A stretch of DNA of 43,502 bases, taken from contig CANGOA010000007.1 of the NCBI GenBank assembly GCA_947455255.1, forward strand, positions 1 through 43,502, written 5' to 3'. The stretch comes from Flavobacteriia bacterium (GTDB lineage: Bacteria > Bacteroidota > Bacteroidia > Flavobacteriales_D > Crocinitomicaceae). This document shows positions 24,969-33,277 of the stretch, in pieces. How positions within the stretch are numbered: the first letter of the stretch is position 1; each line of letters opens with the position of its first letter. A program made the translations under genes and the position numbers. Under the pieces are notes generated by a model that searched no databases, had not been told where the DNA came from, and saw nothing but the letters and a program-made list of their open reading frames with translations.

Positions 24969-26171
24969 TCAATCTTCTACGCGGTATGGTGAACATAAAA
25001 ATAGATTCCCACGTTGTTTGTAGAAAGCATCCACTGCTAAATTGTGGATTTGAATTCCTGGAAAATAATAAATAGCAATCTGAATATAGTTATATTTATA
25101 TTTAGCCATGTGCATCGCTCCCTCTTGACATAAACCTACTCCATGACCATAACCTCTTCCACGAATCAATACGTCGTTACCATCTAGATAATTGCTAAAA
25201 TAAGTTGATTTTAACTTAAATTCTTGACGTATGTCGCGTAATGGAATCCCTAAAATAGGATTATGGTAAAAAGCTAAACGTTCAGTTTGTGTAAAATTGT
25301 ACAGCAGTGGTCCCATGATTGAGTCATTAATCGGGTAGTTGTATCTTTTTACTAAAAACTCTGCCCATTGATGTTTGGGTATCCGTTTTTCCCAAGTAGC
25401 TTGTTTGGTATAAATACAAAACGTGTCTTTAAAGGTATTTAAATAATGAACAGAATTATTCCAAATGTAATCAGCCTCACTTGTTTGTCCACCACAATTC
25501 GCATGAAAATAGGCATCCACTAAATTTCCATGCTCATCCTCCATCACCACGTTTTCAGTTGCTATAACTGCTTTCTCGATGTCAGGTGTAAAGCGAAGTT
25601 TATAATGGTAAGCTTGGCAATGTACTCGATCACATAAATTAAAACCTTCCTTCACATGTTTTGATATGTACTTAAGTGCATATGTGCGACTCATAAGCGC
25701 TTGTACTTTATAGTATTCAATATCTTTTCCTGTACCACCTTCAGATTCTACAACTCCAGATAAATAATTATTTATATTAACAACATTTACTATTGTAAGT
25801 CCCTTGATTCCAGGTAATACCTCAAAATCATCTTGGTATTTACGTGTTTTTTGTGAAGGAATTGTTGGAGTAAGCTCTATACTTGCATTTTCTTGATTTT
25901 CGATTAAAGTTATTTTATCAAAAATTCCCTGCGAAACTATACCAACAAATAATTCTAAACGATTATCAACTGTTTGTTGTATTTCTACATAACCTTCATC
26001 CATGATTTCTCCTAGATAGGAGGTATCAGTATAAATACTATAATTGAAACCGTCATGAGCAAAAACTATGCGTTGAATATCATACTCACGGTAAACACCG
26101 ATACGTATTTGTTGTCCGTAGGAGTAAACAGCAAAAAAACAAAGAAATAGATATGTAATAAGCGATTTCAC
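24969..26171 (-). CDS. SpoIID/LytB-domain secreted protein
   Basis: 400 residues from GTG at 26171, which starts a signal peptide (KSLITYLFLCFFAVYSYGQ); a TTG five codons earlier is possible but overlaps the promoter box. The SpoIID/LytB domain spans about 130-395: LSGVVESEGGTGKDIEYYKVQALMSRTYAL has the conserved Glu of the SpoIID catalytic site, followed by HANCGGQT and the closing GRGYGHGVGLCQEGAMHMA. SpoIID enzymes are lytic transglycosylases acting on denuded glycan strands. Here it is likely a periplasmic or surface peptidoglycan enzyme; Bacteroidota do not sporulate. Confidence 0.9.
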   Translation of the reverse strand: MKSLITYLFLCFFAVYSYGQQIRIGVYREYDIQRIVFAHDGFNYSIYTDTSYLGEIMDEGYVEIQQTVDNRLELFVGIVSQGIFDKITLIENQENASIELTPTIPSQKTRKYQDDFEVLPGIKGLTIVNVVNINNYLSGVVESEGGTGKDIEYYKVQALMSRTYALKYISKHVKEGFNLCDRVHCQAYHYKLRFTPDIEKAVIATENVVMEDEHGNLVDAYFHANCGGQTSEADYIWNNSVHYLNTFKDTFCIYTKQATWEKRIPKHQWAEFLVKRYNYPINDSIMGPLLYNFTQTERLAFYHNPILGIPLRDIRQEFKLKSTYFSNYLDGNDVLIRGRGYGHGVGLCQEGAMHMAKYKYNYIQIAIYYFPGIQIHNLAVDAFYKQRGNLFLCSPYRVED

Positions 26172-26175
26172 GGTG

Positions 26176-26183
26176 CAAAAATA
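26176..26183 (-). promoter_or_regulatory. Putative -7 box (TATTTTTG) for the SpoIID-like gene
   Basis: Exact TAnnTTTG match on the minus strand, 4 nt (CACC) before the GTG at 26171. Confidence 0.5.
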
Positions 26184-26302
26184 CAAGAATTTCTTGGGTT
26201 CAATTCACAATTAATAAATGTTCTGTCTTTGAACAATTGATCATAATAGTAGTTAACAATCAATGTTTAATTAAAAAAAAATAAAAACTTTTTTATTTTA
26301 CC

Positions 26303-26331
26303 TTGTAAATTCAGCAATTAATATATTTTTG
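26303..26331 (+). promoter_or_regulatory. Promoter of the acidic-protein gene (-33 TTG, -7 TATTTTTG)
   Basis: TTG at 26303-26305, an 18-nt spacer and TATTTTTG at 26324-26331 give the most complete Bacteroidota-type promoter in the window. CAGCAA (26312-26317) and TTGCTG (26329-26334) form an inverted repeat over the -7 box, a possible operator. The leader to the ATG at 26378 is about 40 nt. Confidence 0.65.
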
Positions 26332-26377
26332 CTGAAGAATAAGCATTCAACAATAAATAACAGGAAATTTATAGATT

Positions 26378-26734
26378 ATGTCGAAAAAACGTGCGATAGT
26401 AAGTTATGACAAGCTTTCAGAAGACATGAAAGACCGATTAGAAGATGCATTTCCAGAAGGATTTGGTGGAGGTATGACTCAGATCAAAACACCTACTGGA
26501 GAGACTTTAGATGCGCTTTTGTGGGAAACAGAGGAGATTATTTACTTGATTAAATTAAATAAAGTAAATAAAAAACCTGTTGTAATTCCAGATGACGATG
26601 AGGAAGAAGATGATGATATTGATGATATCGAAGAAGAAGAAGTGAAAGTAGAAGAGGCGGATGAAGTTGCGGACGATGAAGAGGATGATTTTGATGAGCC
26701 AGTGGACGACGACGATGACGCTGATGAAGAATAA
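26378..26734 (+). CDS. Conserved acidic-tail protein of unknown function
   Basis: 118 residues. The folded N-terminal part (1-68) has SYDKLSEDMKDRLEDAFPEGFGGGMTQIKTPTGETLDALLWETEEIIYLIKL. The rest is an almost pure Asp/Glu tail. I do not recognise a proven function; similar Flavobacteriia proteins carry inconsistent names. It is cytoplasmic and monocistronic, with its own promoter and a strong terminator, which suggests high expression. The polyacidic tail could bind basic proteins or metals; this is inference. Confidence 0.8.
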   Translation: MSKKRAIVSYDKLSEDMKDRLEDAFPEGFGGGMTQIKTPTGETLDALLWETEEIIYLIKLNKVNKKPVVIPDDDEEEDDDIDDIEEEEVKVEEADEVADDEEDDFDEPVDDDDDADEE

Positions 26735-26754
26735 TTTGGATTTAATATTCAAGG

Positions 26755-26786
26755 AAGCTAACCTATTTAGGTTAGCTTTTTTTTTG
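26755..26786 (+). terminator. Intrinsic terminator
   Basis: AAGCTAACCT-ATTT-AGGTTAGCTT, a perfect 10-bp stem followed by eight further T residues, 20 nt after the acidic-protein gene. Confidence 0.93.
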
Positions 26787-26879
26787 CTTTATAATAATAT
26801 AAGAAAAAATTAGTTAAAAATCAATCCCTTACATCTGCTTTCTTGTGGTTAATTTTAAGTAACAAACTTGAAAACTACT

Positions 26880-27968
26880 ATGAGCCTTGAACATCAAATC
26901 GCATTAACGTTACTTACAGGTGGAGGAAAAAAGAAGATTCGAAAAATTTTAGCGCATTTTGAAGATAGTACAGAATTTTTTAAAGCTTCAAAACATCGAT
27001 TAAAAACCATTCCAGGAATCGGAGAGAAATTTTTGCAACAACTAGATCGAAACCGTGCGTTAAAAGACGCTGGAAAATATACAGAATATTTTGATAAACA
27101 TAAAATTGAAACGCTTTTTTACAAAGACGATGAATTTCCTTATCGTTTAAATCAGTGTGATGATGCACCTATTTTATTATACAAAAAAGGGATGATGGAT
27201 TGCAATTTACCGCGTGTTGTGTCAATTGTAGGGACTCGTAATGCAAGTAATTATGGCCGTAAAATTTGCGAAGATTTGTTGCATTCATTTGTAGGGAAAG
27301 ACATTGTTGTGGTAAGTGGTTTAGCCTACGGTATCGATATTTATACCCATAAACTTTGCACAGAATTAGGAATACAAACCATAGGAGTACTTGGACATGG
27401 ATTAGATCGAATATATCCCCATGCACATACACCTGTTGCCAAAAAGATGTTGGAAAATGGAGGGTTATTATCCGAATTTCTCCCAGGAAGCAATCCTGAT
27501 CGTGAAAATTTCCCGATGCGGAACCGTATTGTTGCAGGGATGTGTGACGCTACAATCGTTATTGAAAGTGGTGAACGAGGTGGTTCATTAATCACGGCTG
27601 AGTTAGCCAATGATTATGCACGTGACGTATTTGCATTTCCAGGCGATATTTCACGTGAATATTCGAAAGGATGTAATTATCTCATTCAAAAAAATAAAGC
27701 GCATCTAATCACATCTTCAGACGATTTCTTTGAAATGATGAATTGGACAGATCAACTTAAACCCTTGAGTAATCAATTACAACTTTTTGCAGAGCTGGAC
27801 GAACAAGAACAAAAGATCGTCTCGATATTAAAAGAAATGCAAGATGTTAGTATGGATGTACTCGCAATCAAGACTGAAATTCCTATACGATTGATGAGTG
27901 GTATTTTGCTTGGTTTAGAATTAAAAGGGGTGGTTAAAGCCTTACCTGGGAAACGATTTGGTTTATAG
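26880..27968 (+). CDS. dprA: DNA-processing protein DprA
   Basis: 362 residues from ATG at 26880 (a TTG at 26868 is possible). DprA loads RecA on incoming single-stranded DNA during natural transformation. The N-terminal part has helix-hairpin-helix-like residues (KKIRKILAHF...LKTIPGIGEKFL). The Rossmann core follows: VSIVGTRNASNYGRK, VVVSGLAYGIDIYTHK, GHGLDRIYP, FPMRNRIVAGMCDATIVIESGERGGSLITAELA and FAFPGDI. A winged-helix-like C-terminal domain ends the protein. It abuts the convergent barrel-protein gene with no gap. Confidence 0.96.
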   Translation: MSLEHQIALTLLTGGGKKKIRKILAHFEDSTEFFKASKHRLKTIPGIGEKFLQQLDRNRALKDAGKYTEYFDKHKIETLFYKDDEFPYRLNQCDDAPILLYKKGMMDCNLPRVVSIVGTRNASNYGRKICEDLLHSFVGKDIVVVSGLAYGIDIYTHKLCTELGIQTIGVLGHGLDRIYPHAHTPVAKKMLENGGLLSEFLPGSNPDRENFPMRNRIVAGMCDATIVIESGERGGSLITAELANDYARDVFAFPGDISREYSKGCNYLIQKNKAHLITSSDDFFEMMNWTDQLKPLSNQLQLFAELDEQEQKIVSILKEMQDVSMDVLAIKTEIPIRLMSGILLGLELKGVVKALPGKRFGL

Positions 27969-28802
27969 TTACTTCGTCCCAAATACATAATTTAGTTGAA
28001 ATCCTAAAATGGAATAGTCATTAAAGGCTAAATTTGTTCGTTGTTTATTTGTAACCCCTAGAGATGGTGGACTAGTATTTATATCATGTCCACCCATCCA
28101 TGGTAGATTAAATTCTTTTTGACCCGCAAGATAAAGCATTAAATCTAATTTTTTCAATGCTTTTATAGGTTTAATTTTAAAACCTAATCTAAAACGGTAT
28201 CGATGTAAGCCATTTGGAGAATAATAACCATCATAACTACCATCATCCTTGTAATACATCATCGATTCACCTCCTAGATAATAATACAATATCATTTGTG
28301 CGAAGGGTTCAAATTCCAATGGCCATTTTCGATTATCATATGATAATTTTGATCCCAAAGTAATTCGTGAATGATATTTTTCCATGGATGGGGTAAAATA
28401 TTGGAAGGTCATATTCTCTTCTAATTCAAGTTTTTTGTTGAATTTGAAAATGTACTTTACACCAATGGTTGGTCTATTAAAATAAATTGCTCCTAAGTAA
28501 ATTTTATTGCGATATGCTTGATTATATTGTGGACTCCAATTATTTATATACAAAGCATCCCCAAACATCAAAATAAATTGTTTCGTCAATTTATAATTGA
28601 AGGTCAAATCATTTTGCATAAAATTAAAGATGTGCCGTCTTGAATCAAAACACATCAAATTAAAATTATCGATATAGATTTTTTTGTTAACCTTAAAATA
28701 GAGGTAACTACTATATTCAAATTTCTTTTCACCGTTAATATCTTGGGCAAAAATCAATGTTTGAAAGGATAGAAATAATATAATTAAAATGCGATTAATC
28801 AT
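27969..28802 (-). CDS. Outer-membrane beta-barrel protein (DUF2490-like), last gene of the pgs operon
   Basis: 277 residues from the second ATG (28802); an ATG at 28808 is equally possible. A signal peptide ends near FAQ. The mature protein is built of alternating polar and aromatic strands, with FEYSSYLYFKVNKKIY, RHIFNFMQNDLTFNYKLTKQF, YRFRLGFKIKPI and a C-terminal ...FQLNYVFGTK, which fit a 10-12-strand barrel like DUF2490. Its start overlaps the end of the lipoprotein gene by a few bases, so it belongs to the pgsBCW operon. It may be the outer-membrane exit or anchor for the polymer; that is inference. Confidence 0.75.
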   Translation of the reverse strand: MINRILIILFLSFQTLIFAQDINGEKKFEYSSYLYFKVNKKIYIDNFNLMCFDSRRHIFNFMQNDLTFNYKLTKQFILMFGDALYINNWSPQYNQAYRNKIYLGAIYFNRPTIGVKYIFKFNKKLELEENMTFQYFTPSMEKYHSRITLGSKLSYDNRKWPLEFEPFAQMILYYYLGGESMMYYKDDGSYDGYYSPNGLHRYRFRLGFKIKPIKALKKLDLMLYLAGQKEFNLPWMGGHDINTSPPSLGVTNKQRTNLAFNDYSILGFQLNYVFGTK

Positions 28803-29499
28803 TGACATTAAAATCTACATTTTTAATAGCATCGTTATTTTTTAAAACAGAAACGATGGTGTCGATTAACAAATATGGTGGTGTTGCAACGCTATTTTTA
28901 GAATATACATATATTTTGTATTTACCAACAGGTAGACTATTAAAAACATAATTTCCGTTATAATCTGTGTAATTTGCATTGGTATTTGTAGAATCATTCA
29001 TGTCTGTCAAATACACTTTTTCATGTATCGCAGTATACGAAGCTCCCAATTTGTGTCCAGTAATATTCCCAGATATGGATGCATTTCCTTTTATTGGTGT
29101 ATTATCTGCAATTTTAAAAACTCCTGCATCCACTAATTGATTGCTTTTTGTAATTGTTACTGGAATAGTAATCGGAATTTGACTTGAACTTAGCATAGTT
29201 GTATCGTCAGAATAAACATATAACTTATAATTTCCTGGCACTAAATGATTGAAGTTAAAGGAGCCATCAAAACCTGTTTTTACTTTATCTCCATATCCTT
29301 TTCCATCTTCAAAAATGATATAAACATCTGCGTTTGCATATAGTGATTCTTCTCTTAATACAGAATAATTAGAGTTATATTTTCTAATTTTTACTACACC
29401 TTTAATTCCAGAATTCCCTCCATATCCTGGTGTTTTATCACATGAACTAAAGAAAATAGATAAACCTGCTAAAAGGGTACATATAACTGATAATTTCAT
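28795..29499 (-). CDS. Lipoprotein with two carboxypeptidase-regulatory-like beta domains
   Basis: 234 residues. The lipoprotein signal ends FFSSC (Cys20). Two related beta-sandwich units follow, at about 33-115 (GIKGVVKIR...GFDGSFNFNHLVPGNYKLYVYSDD) and 140-232 (ISGNITGHK...DYNGNYVFNSLPVGKYKIYVYSKN). Both have the G-x-(Y/F)-x-F-x-x-L-x-x-G-x-Y-x-(I/L)-Y-V pattern of prealbumin-like domains that often stabilise surface or transport proteins. It sits 2 nt after the preceding gene and overlaps the barrel gene, so it likely works in the periplasm or at the outer membrane for the pgs system. Confidence 0.82.
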   Translation of the reverse strand: MKLSVICTLLAGLSIFFSSCDKTPGYGGNSGIKGVVKIRKYNSNYSVLREESLYANADVYIIFEDGKGYGDKVKTGFDGSFNFNHLVPGNYKLYVYSDDTTMLSSSQIPITIPVTITKSNQLVDAGVFKIADNTPIKGNASISGNITGHKLGASYTAIHEKVYLTDMNDSTNTNANYTDYNGNYVFNSLPVGKYKIYVYSKNSVATPPYLLIDTIVSVLKNNDAIKNVDFNVND

Positions 29500-29501
29500 T
29501 G

Positions 29502-29900
29502 TTATTTCGTTTTTATTTTGGTGTTATATTCAATTAATATTAAGGCGGATTTTTTCTTATCCTCTAAAGAAAACTCATAGGTATGCGCTCCTTTGGGTAG
29601 ACTTAAATATATCACATTGGAATTACCAGGTATCAATTTTTTCTCATCTACATATTCTGTTTTTTGTGATTTTTCACCAGATATTTTGTAGGATTTTACA
29701 ATAACTCCTTTTTCTTTTACATTTAAAATAATTGGTTTACCAGATTGATCTTTAAAATCTAATTCTGCTTTAATGATAATTTTAAGTTGCGTTGTATCGG
29801 TTGTATTTAAAACAAATTTTTTCTCGTTCGTTATTCGATGAAATTTTACAATTGAATTTTTCTTGTTTAAATATTTTACACGAACTGTATCTAATGGCAT
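29502..29900 (-). CDS. Beta-rich protein without signal peptide, in frame with upstream gene after one TGA
   Basis: 132 residues from ATG at 29900. No family recognised. It has no signal sequence, yet its neighbours are all secreted. It is in the same frame as the gene at 29919-30413, separated only by TGA (29921-29919) and six sense codons (KNLTPS). Its pattern (DTVRVKYLNKK...LKIIIKAELDF...LPKGAHTYEFSLEDKKK) resembles the upstream protein (HQVGIVRLQGKK...IEVLLRVRLED...VPPGQHVIKIYKGDTEQ), so the two look like tandem copies of one domain. It may be the second half of a split or read-through protein rather than an independent gene. Confidence 0.6.
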   Translation of the reverse strand: MPLDTVRVKYLNKKNSIVKFHRITNEKKFVLNTTDTTQLKIIIKAELDFKDQSGKPIILNVKEKGVIVKSYKISGEKSQKTEYVDEKKLIPGNSNVIYLSLPKGAHTYEFSLEDKKKSALILIEYNTKIKTK

Positions 29901-29918
29901 TGATGGCGTAAGGTTTTT

Positions 29919-30413
29919 TCAATCTGGTTGGTCCTTGTCTTTGAAGTATTTAAATTCAGCATGAATTTTTTGTTCGGTATCCCCTTTGTAAATTTTAATG
30001 ACATGTTGTCCCGGTGGAACATGAATAAATACTTTGCCAGCAGCACTCGGTTTACCTTTTAATTTAGCGTTTTTGAATTTTAAATGTTTTGAAACTTTCT
30101 CACCTTTAAGTGTATCCACTTTCATTTTCTTATCGTCTAATACGTGCTGTATCACATATGGCAAACTACTTTTTGTAGTGTCTTCCAAGCGTACACGTAA
30201 TAATACTTCTATTTTTCCAGGTCCCATTACTACCAATTCTGTTCTTTCTTTTTCAGATAATGCATAGTATGTTAGTGTTTTTTTACCTTGCAGACGTACG
30301 ATACCAACCTGATGTTTTGGTTTAATTTTTTTACCTTTTATGGTCGATTTTTGTCCAAAAACTAAACTTGTTGTACTAAATAGTAATGCAAGAAATAACG
30401 TGAATACTTTCAT
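29919..30413 (-). CDS. Secreted beta-rich protein of the pgs operon
   Basis: 164 residues from ATG at 30413, which starts a signal peptide (KVFTLFLALLFSTTSLVFGQ); the frame also opens at 30443 inside pgsW. The mature part is basic (many Lys) and beta-rich, ending HVPPGQHVIKIYKGDTEQKIHAEFKYFKDKDQPD. It lies 4 nt after pgsW. The excess of Lys would suit contact with a polyanionic polymer such as poly-glutamate; this is inference. See the next gene for the in-frame TGA. No known family was recognised. Confidence 0.75.
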   Translation of the reverse strand: MKVFTLFLALLFSTTSLVFGQKSTIKGKKIKPKHQVGIVRLQGKKTLTYYALSEKERTELVVMGPGKIEVLLRVRLEDTTKSSLPYVIQHVLDDKKMKVDTLKGEKVSKHLKFKNAKLKGKPSAAGKVFIHVPPGQHVIKIYKGDTEQKIHAEFKYFKDKDQPD

Positions 30414-30417
30414 AATT

Positions 30418-31524
30418 TTAATCGTTTGTTTTAATAATTTCATTTCCTAATGCGTGTTGTTTTTTATCTAAATAGATAGTAACTAATAACAAACCTACTA
30501 AGAAAAATAAAGCAACTCCTACTATTCCAACTTGGTATTTTAATGAATAGTATAATTTGCCTTTACCAATTTCTGGCAATGGAATAGGTTCTAATGGTAA
30601 ATCATATTTATTCATTAATTGTTCGACGTTTTTCAAATGTATGATTGGAATATTCTTTTTGGCCATTTCAAACATTACTCCTTTTTTATCAGGAAAATCT
30701 TTTAATTTTAATGTTTCATGATAGCCAGCACGAATGGCATCTCCATTGATATCACTACCATTACTGGCAACTCCACCTCCAATATTTATAAATGCTTTAA
30801 TGTTTTTGTGTTGGTTAAATAAGTGTAGTCTTTTTGAAATATTTCCTTCAAAACTTCCTGTATTAATGTATGGTAGATGATTTCTATTAATCGCTGCTTC
30901 GACTAAATCTCGGCCTTCTCCACTTAAAGCTCTTCCGATATCTAAATTACCTCCCATGGATGCAGCAATGGAGTGGTTTGTGAAAATTTTATCCTCAAAT
31001 AATTCGTGTTCCATATCAACCCATGTAAATTCTGGATCATTGGCTCCCCACGATGATGCCGTCACTGATGAAATAATGATTGGTTTAATTCCAAGCGTTT
31101 GAATAGCTGCTAATGCTGCGACATTTAATCCCGGGAACGAACCAGTCATACAAATTGCTACTTTATCTCCTTTTTTTAAGTGTGCATCTTTCAAAAGTTG
31201 TACAATCATTCCTCCAAAATTTGGATTCATGGTAGATGCTTTGATAGGTAATGAACCACTTCCTGTAGTAATTGGTGTGTATTGTTCTCCGATTAACCCT
31301 GTTTCGTTTGGATCATTGATGTTATCTACAAAGTGTACATTTTCAAAACGTTCATTTTTTAAATGTAAAAGTGCTTTTTGAGTTAGCCTAGAAGCTGCTA
31401 TTTTTTCGTTATACCATTCTTCCTTGACATTTTTTTTCGTTGTTTCAACAACATATAATAATCCTATAGAAAGTAAAGCTAACGTTGCAAGTATAGGAGT
31501 AGAACGGATGGATATTTTTGCCAT
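30418..31524 (-). CDS. pgsW: Poly-gamma-glutamate system protein PgsW
   Basis: 368 residues. A membrane helix at about 11-27, a large periplasmic or cytoplasmic domain, and a second helix at about 335-356 (QVGIVGVALFFLVGLLLVTIYLD). Blocks such as ETGLIGEQYTPITTGSGSL, KASTMNPNFGGMIVQLLKDA, GDKVAICMTGSFPGLNVAAL and FINIGGGVASNG fit the 'poly-gamma-glutamate system protein' family found next to pgsB and pgsC in Gram-negative genomes. The biochemical role is not known. It starts 3 nt after pgsC. Confidence 0.88.
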   Translation of the reverse strand: MAKISIRSTPILATLALLSIGLLYVVETTKKNVKEEWYNEKIAASRLTQKALLHLKNERFENVHFVDNINDPNETGLIGEQYTPITTGSGSLPIKASTMNPNFGGMIVQLLKDAHLKKGDKVAICMTGSFPGLNVAALAAIQTLGIKPIIISSVTASSWGANDPEFTWVDMEHELFEDKIFTNHSIAASMGGNLDIGRALSGEGRDLVEAAINRNHLPYINTGSFEGNISKRLHLFNQHKNIKAFINIGGGVASNGSDINGDAIRAGYHETLKLKDFPDKKGVMFEMAKKNIPIIHLKNVEQLMNKYDLPLEPIPLPEIGKGKLYYSLKYQVGIVGVALFFLVGLLLVTIYLDKKQHALGNEIIKTND

Positions 31525-31527
31525 GTG

Positions 31528-31983
31528 TTATATATTTGAAAGTAAAGCTCCTCCGAAGCAAAGAATAACTGCTAATCGCACAATGATAGAAGTAATTGCC
31601 AACATTGCTAGCGTTTTTGGATAACCTTGTTTTGCTGACCAGTGTGCTATTAATCCTGGAATTACCCATCCAATTGCACTAAATTCAGCAGTGCTATTAT
31701 CTGTATTGAAGACCAAAAAATGATGAGATAATATGGATAACAGTGTACCAACTAATAATGCTACAACCATTTGTCGACGACCAAATAAGAAGGTGAACTT
31801 TGAAATCAATAAAATGATTAAATAGGTGGCAAGTGAAATAATTACGGTTCCAATTAATTTATCGGGAGTATTTAATTGTAAGGCTATATAACCAGGTATA
31901 ATGACACCCCCGGCTGCCAATCCAAATGCTTCTATGAAAAACAAACTGAGTACAATTCCCAGTGTGATTGCTAATTCTACCAT
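31528..31983 (-). CDS. pgsC: Poly-gamma-glutamate biosynthesis protein PgsC/CapC
   Basis: 151 residues, the family length, with about four to five membrane helices. The start VELAITLGIVLSLFFIEAFGLAAGGVIIPGYIAL and the ending GWVIPGLIAHWSAKQGYPKTLAMLAITSIIVRL are PgsC/CapC hallmarks. PgsC forms the membrane partner of PgsB in polymer synthesis. Its ATG overlaps the pgsB stop by one base (TAATG), so expression is coupled. Confidence 0.95.
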   Translation of the reverse strand: MVELAITLGIVLSLFFIEAFGLAAGGVIIPGYIALQLNTPDKLIGTVIISLATYLIILLISKFTFLFGRRQMVVALLVGTLLSILSHHFLVFNTDNSTAEFSAIGWVIPGLIAHWSAKQGYPKTLAMLAITSIIVRLAVILCFGGALLSNI

Positions 31984-33158
31984 TATTTTACTTGTTTACT
32001 TTCAAAATATTTAACCAATTCTGCACCACCTGCTCCCATGTTTCCAATTCCAACGATTGTTGTTTTCTTTTTGGAAGCATTACATAAATCGATGTACACT
32101 TCTTCTGTTGGCTTGCTTCCTATCGGAACAATCTCTTCTCGTTTAATTTTCTGTTTGATGCCCATTTCAACAACTAAATCAACCACATCACCAATGAGCG
32201 CAACCGAACTATAATTCAATTTAAGTGCAATAAGTTCTATCAATTGCTTTGCACGATCTTGTCGATCTTTACGTGTATTCAATAAAATGATGAGGTGTTC
32301 ATCAGCATCTACATGTTTGACAATACTGTTCCAAATCATCAACGAAGATTCAGGATCGTTTGCAGCAAAAGCGTTGTAAAAGTCAATGCGTTTATCGTCA
32401 TAGTTTACAGTCACTTTCGTCAGTACTCCCTCGTCTGGAATAGTCTTTTTCATTTCTGCTAATGCAAGCGCTCGGTCGACGCCTAATTCTGCACAAATAT
32501 CCAATGCCAAGGATACATTTTCTTTGTGTTCGATGTAGGTAAATCCTACCATATCTTCATCCGAAATCGTACTCGCAAGTGCTTGATGAATCTTAGTATT
32601 TCGTTTCTTCGCAACCGCTTCAAACATGTCTAAACGTCGATCTTCACTGGTAAAAATCTTTGAGTTTTTAGGAATTGTTCCGCACAACGCTCGACCAACA
32701 TCGTCTAAACCTGGTCCCATGACATCTAAGTGGTCTAGACGAACATTGGTAATTACTCCAATCGTTGACTTAACCATTTGTAGTTCGGTAATTCGTTGGT
32801 ACTGTGGTTGCAAAGCCATACATTCAATAATCAATACTTGTGCTTTGTTTTTCGCACAGTATTTAATCACTTTAAGTTGCTCTAGTATGTTTGCTTTTTC
32901 ATTACGATGAATTGCTGCTTCGCTTCCATCTGGAAGAATGATTCGAGGAAAAGTCCCAGTAACTTTTGTATATGTTTTATATCCTCCAACCCTTAATCCT
33001 GCTCCAATCAAGCGTGTCACACTCGATTTCCCACGTGTACCATTGACATGTATACGCACGGGTATTGATTTCACATACCGTTGATGTATCTGATATTCAA
33101 TAATTCCATACACCAGAAGTATTGATAAAAGAATTAATGTAACGTAAAAACTTATCAT
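31983..33158 (-). CDS. pgsB: Poly-gamma-glutamate synthase PgsB/CapB
   Basis: 391 residues. An N-terminal membrane helix (2-21) is followed by a Mur-ligase-like ATP-dependent amide ligase. The P-loop is HVNGTRGKSSVTRLI (GTRGKS at 40-45), followed by GGYKTYTKVTGTFPRIILPDG, ECMALQPQYQ and ITNVRLDHLDVMGP, all typical of CapB. It joins glutamates through gamma-carboxyl links with PgsC. This is the first gene of a seven-gene run. No PgsA/CapA, CapD or CapE gene is present in the window. Confidence 0.95.
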   Translation of the reverse strand: MISFYVTLILLSILLVYGIIEYQIHQRYVKSIPVRIHVNGTRGKSSVTRLIGAGLRVGGYKTYTKVTGTFPRIILPDGSEAAIHRNEKANILEQLKVIKYCAKNKAQVLIIECMALQPQYQRITELQMVKSTIGVITNVRLDHLDVMGPGLDDVGRALCGTIPKNSKIFTSEDRRLDMFEAVAKKRNTKIHQALASTISDEDMVGFTYIEHKENVSLALDICAELGVDRALALAEMKKTIPDEGVLTKVTVNYDDKRIDFYNAFAANDPESSLMIWNSIVKHVDADEHLIILLNTRKDRQDRAKQLIELIALKLNYSSVALIGDVVDLVVEMGIKQKIKREEIVPIGSKPTEEVYIDLCNASKKKTTIVGIGNMGAGGAELVKYFESKQVK

Positions 33159-33177
33159 AATCTGTTTAATCAGATAC

Positions 33178-33185
33178 CAAAGTTA
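33178..33185 (-). promoter_or_regulatory. Putative -7 box (TAACTTTG) of the pgs operon
   Basis: Exact TAnnTTTG match on the minus strand, 19 nt before the pgsB ATG at 33158. No clear -33 element. Confidence 0.5.
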
Positions 33186-33248
33186 TAAAAAGGTTGCTTT
33201 TCGTTTTAAAATGTTTCTAAAATAGAATGAATACAAATAGAATTATAT

Positions 33249-33256
33249 TAAATTTG
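33249..33256 (+). promoter_or_regulatory. Putative -7 box (TAAATTTG) of the metal efflux operon
   Basis: Exact TAnnTTTG match, 21 nt before the ATG at 33278, in the 119-nt divergent region shared with pgsB. Confidence 0.45.
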
Positions 33257-33277
33257 ATGAAACATTAAACTGTTAAA

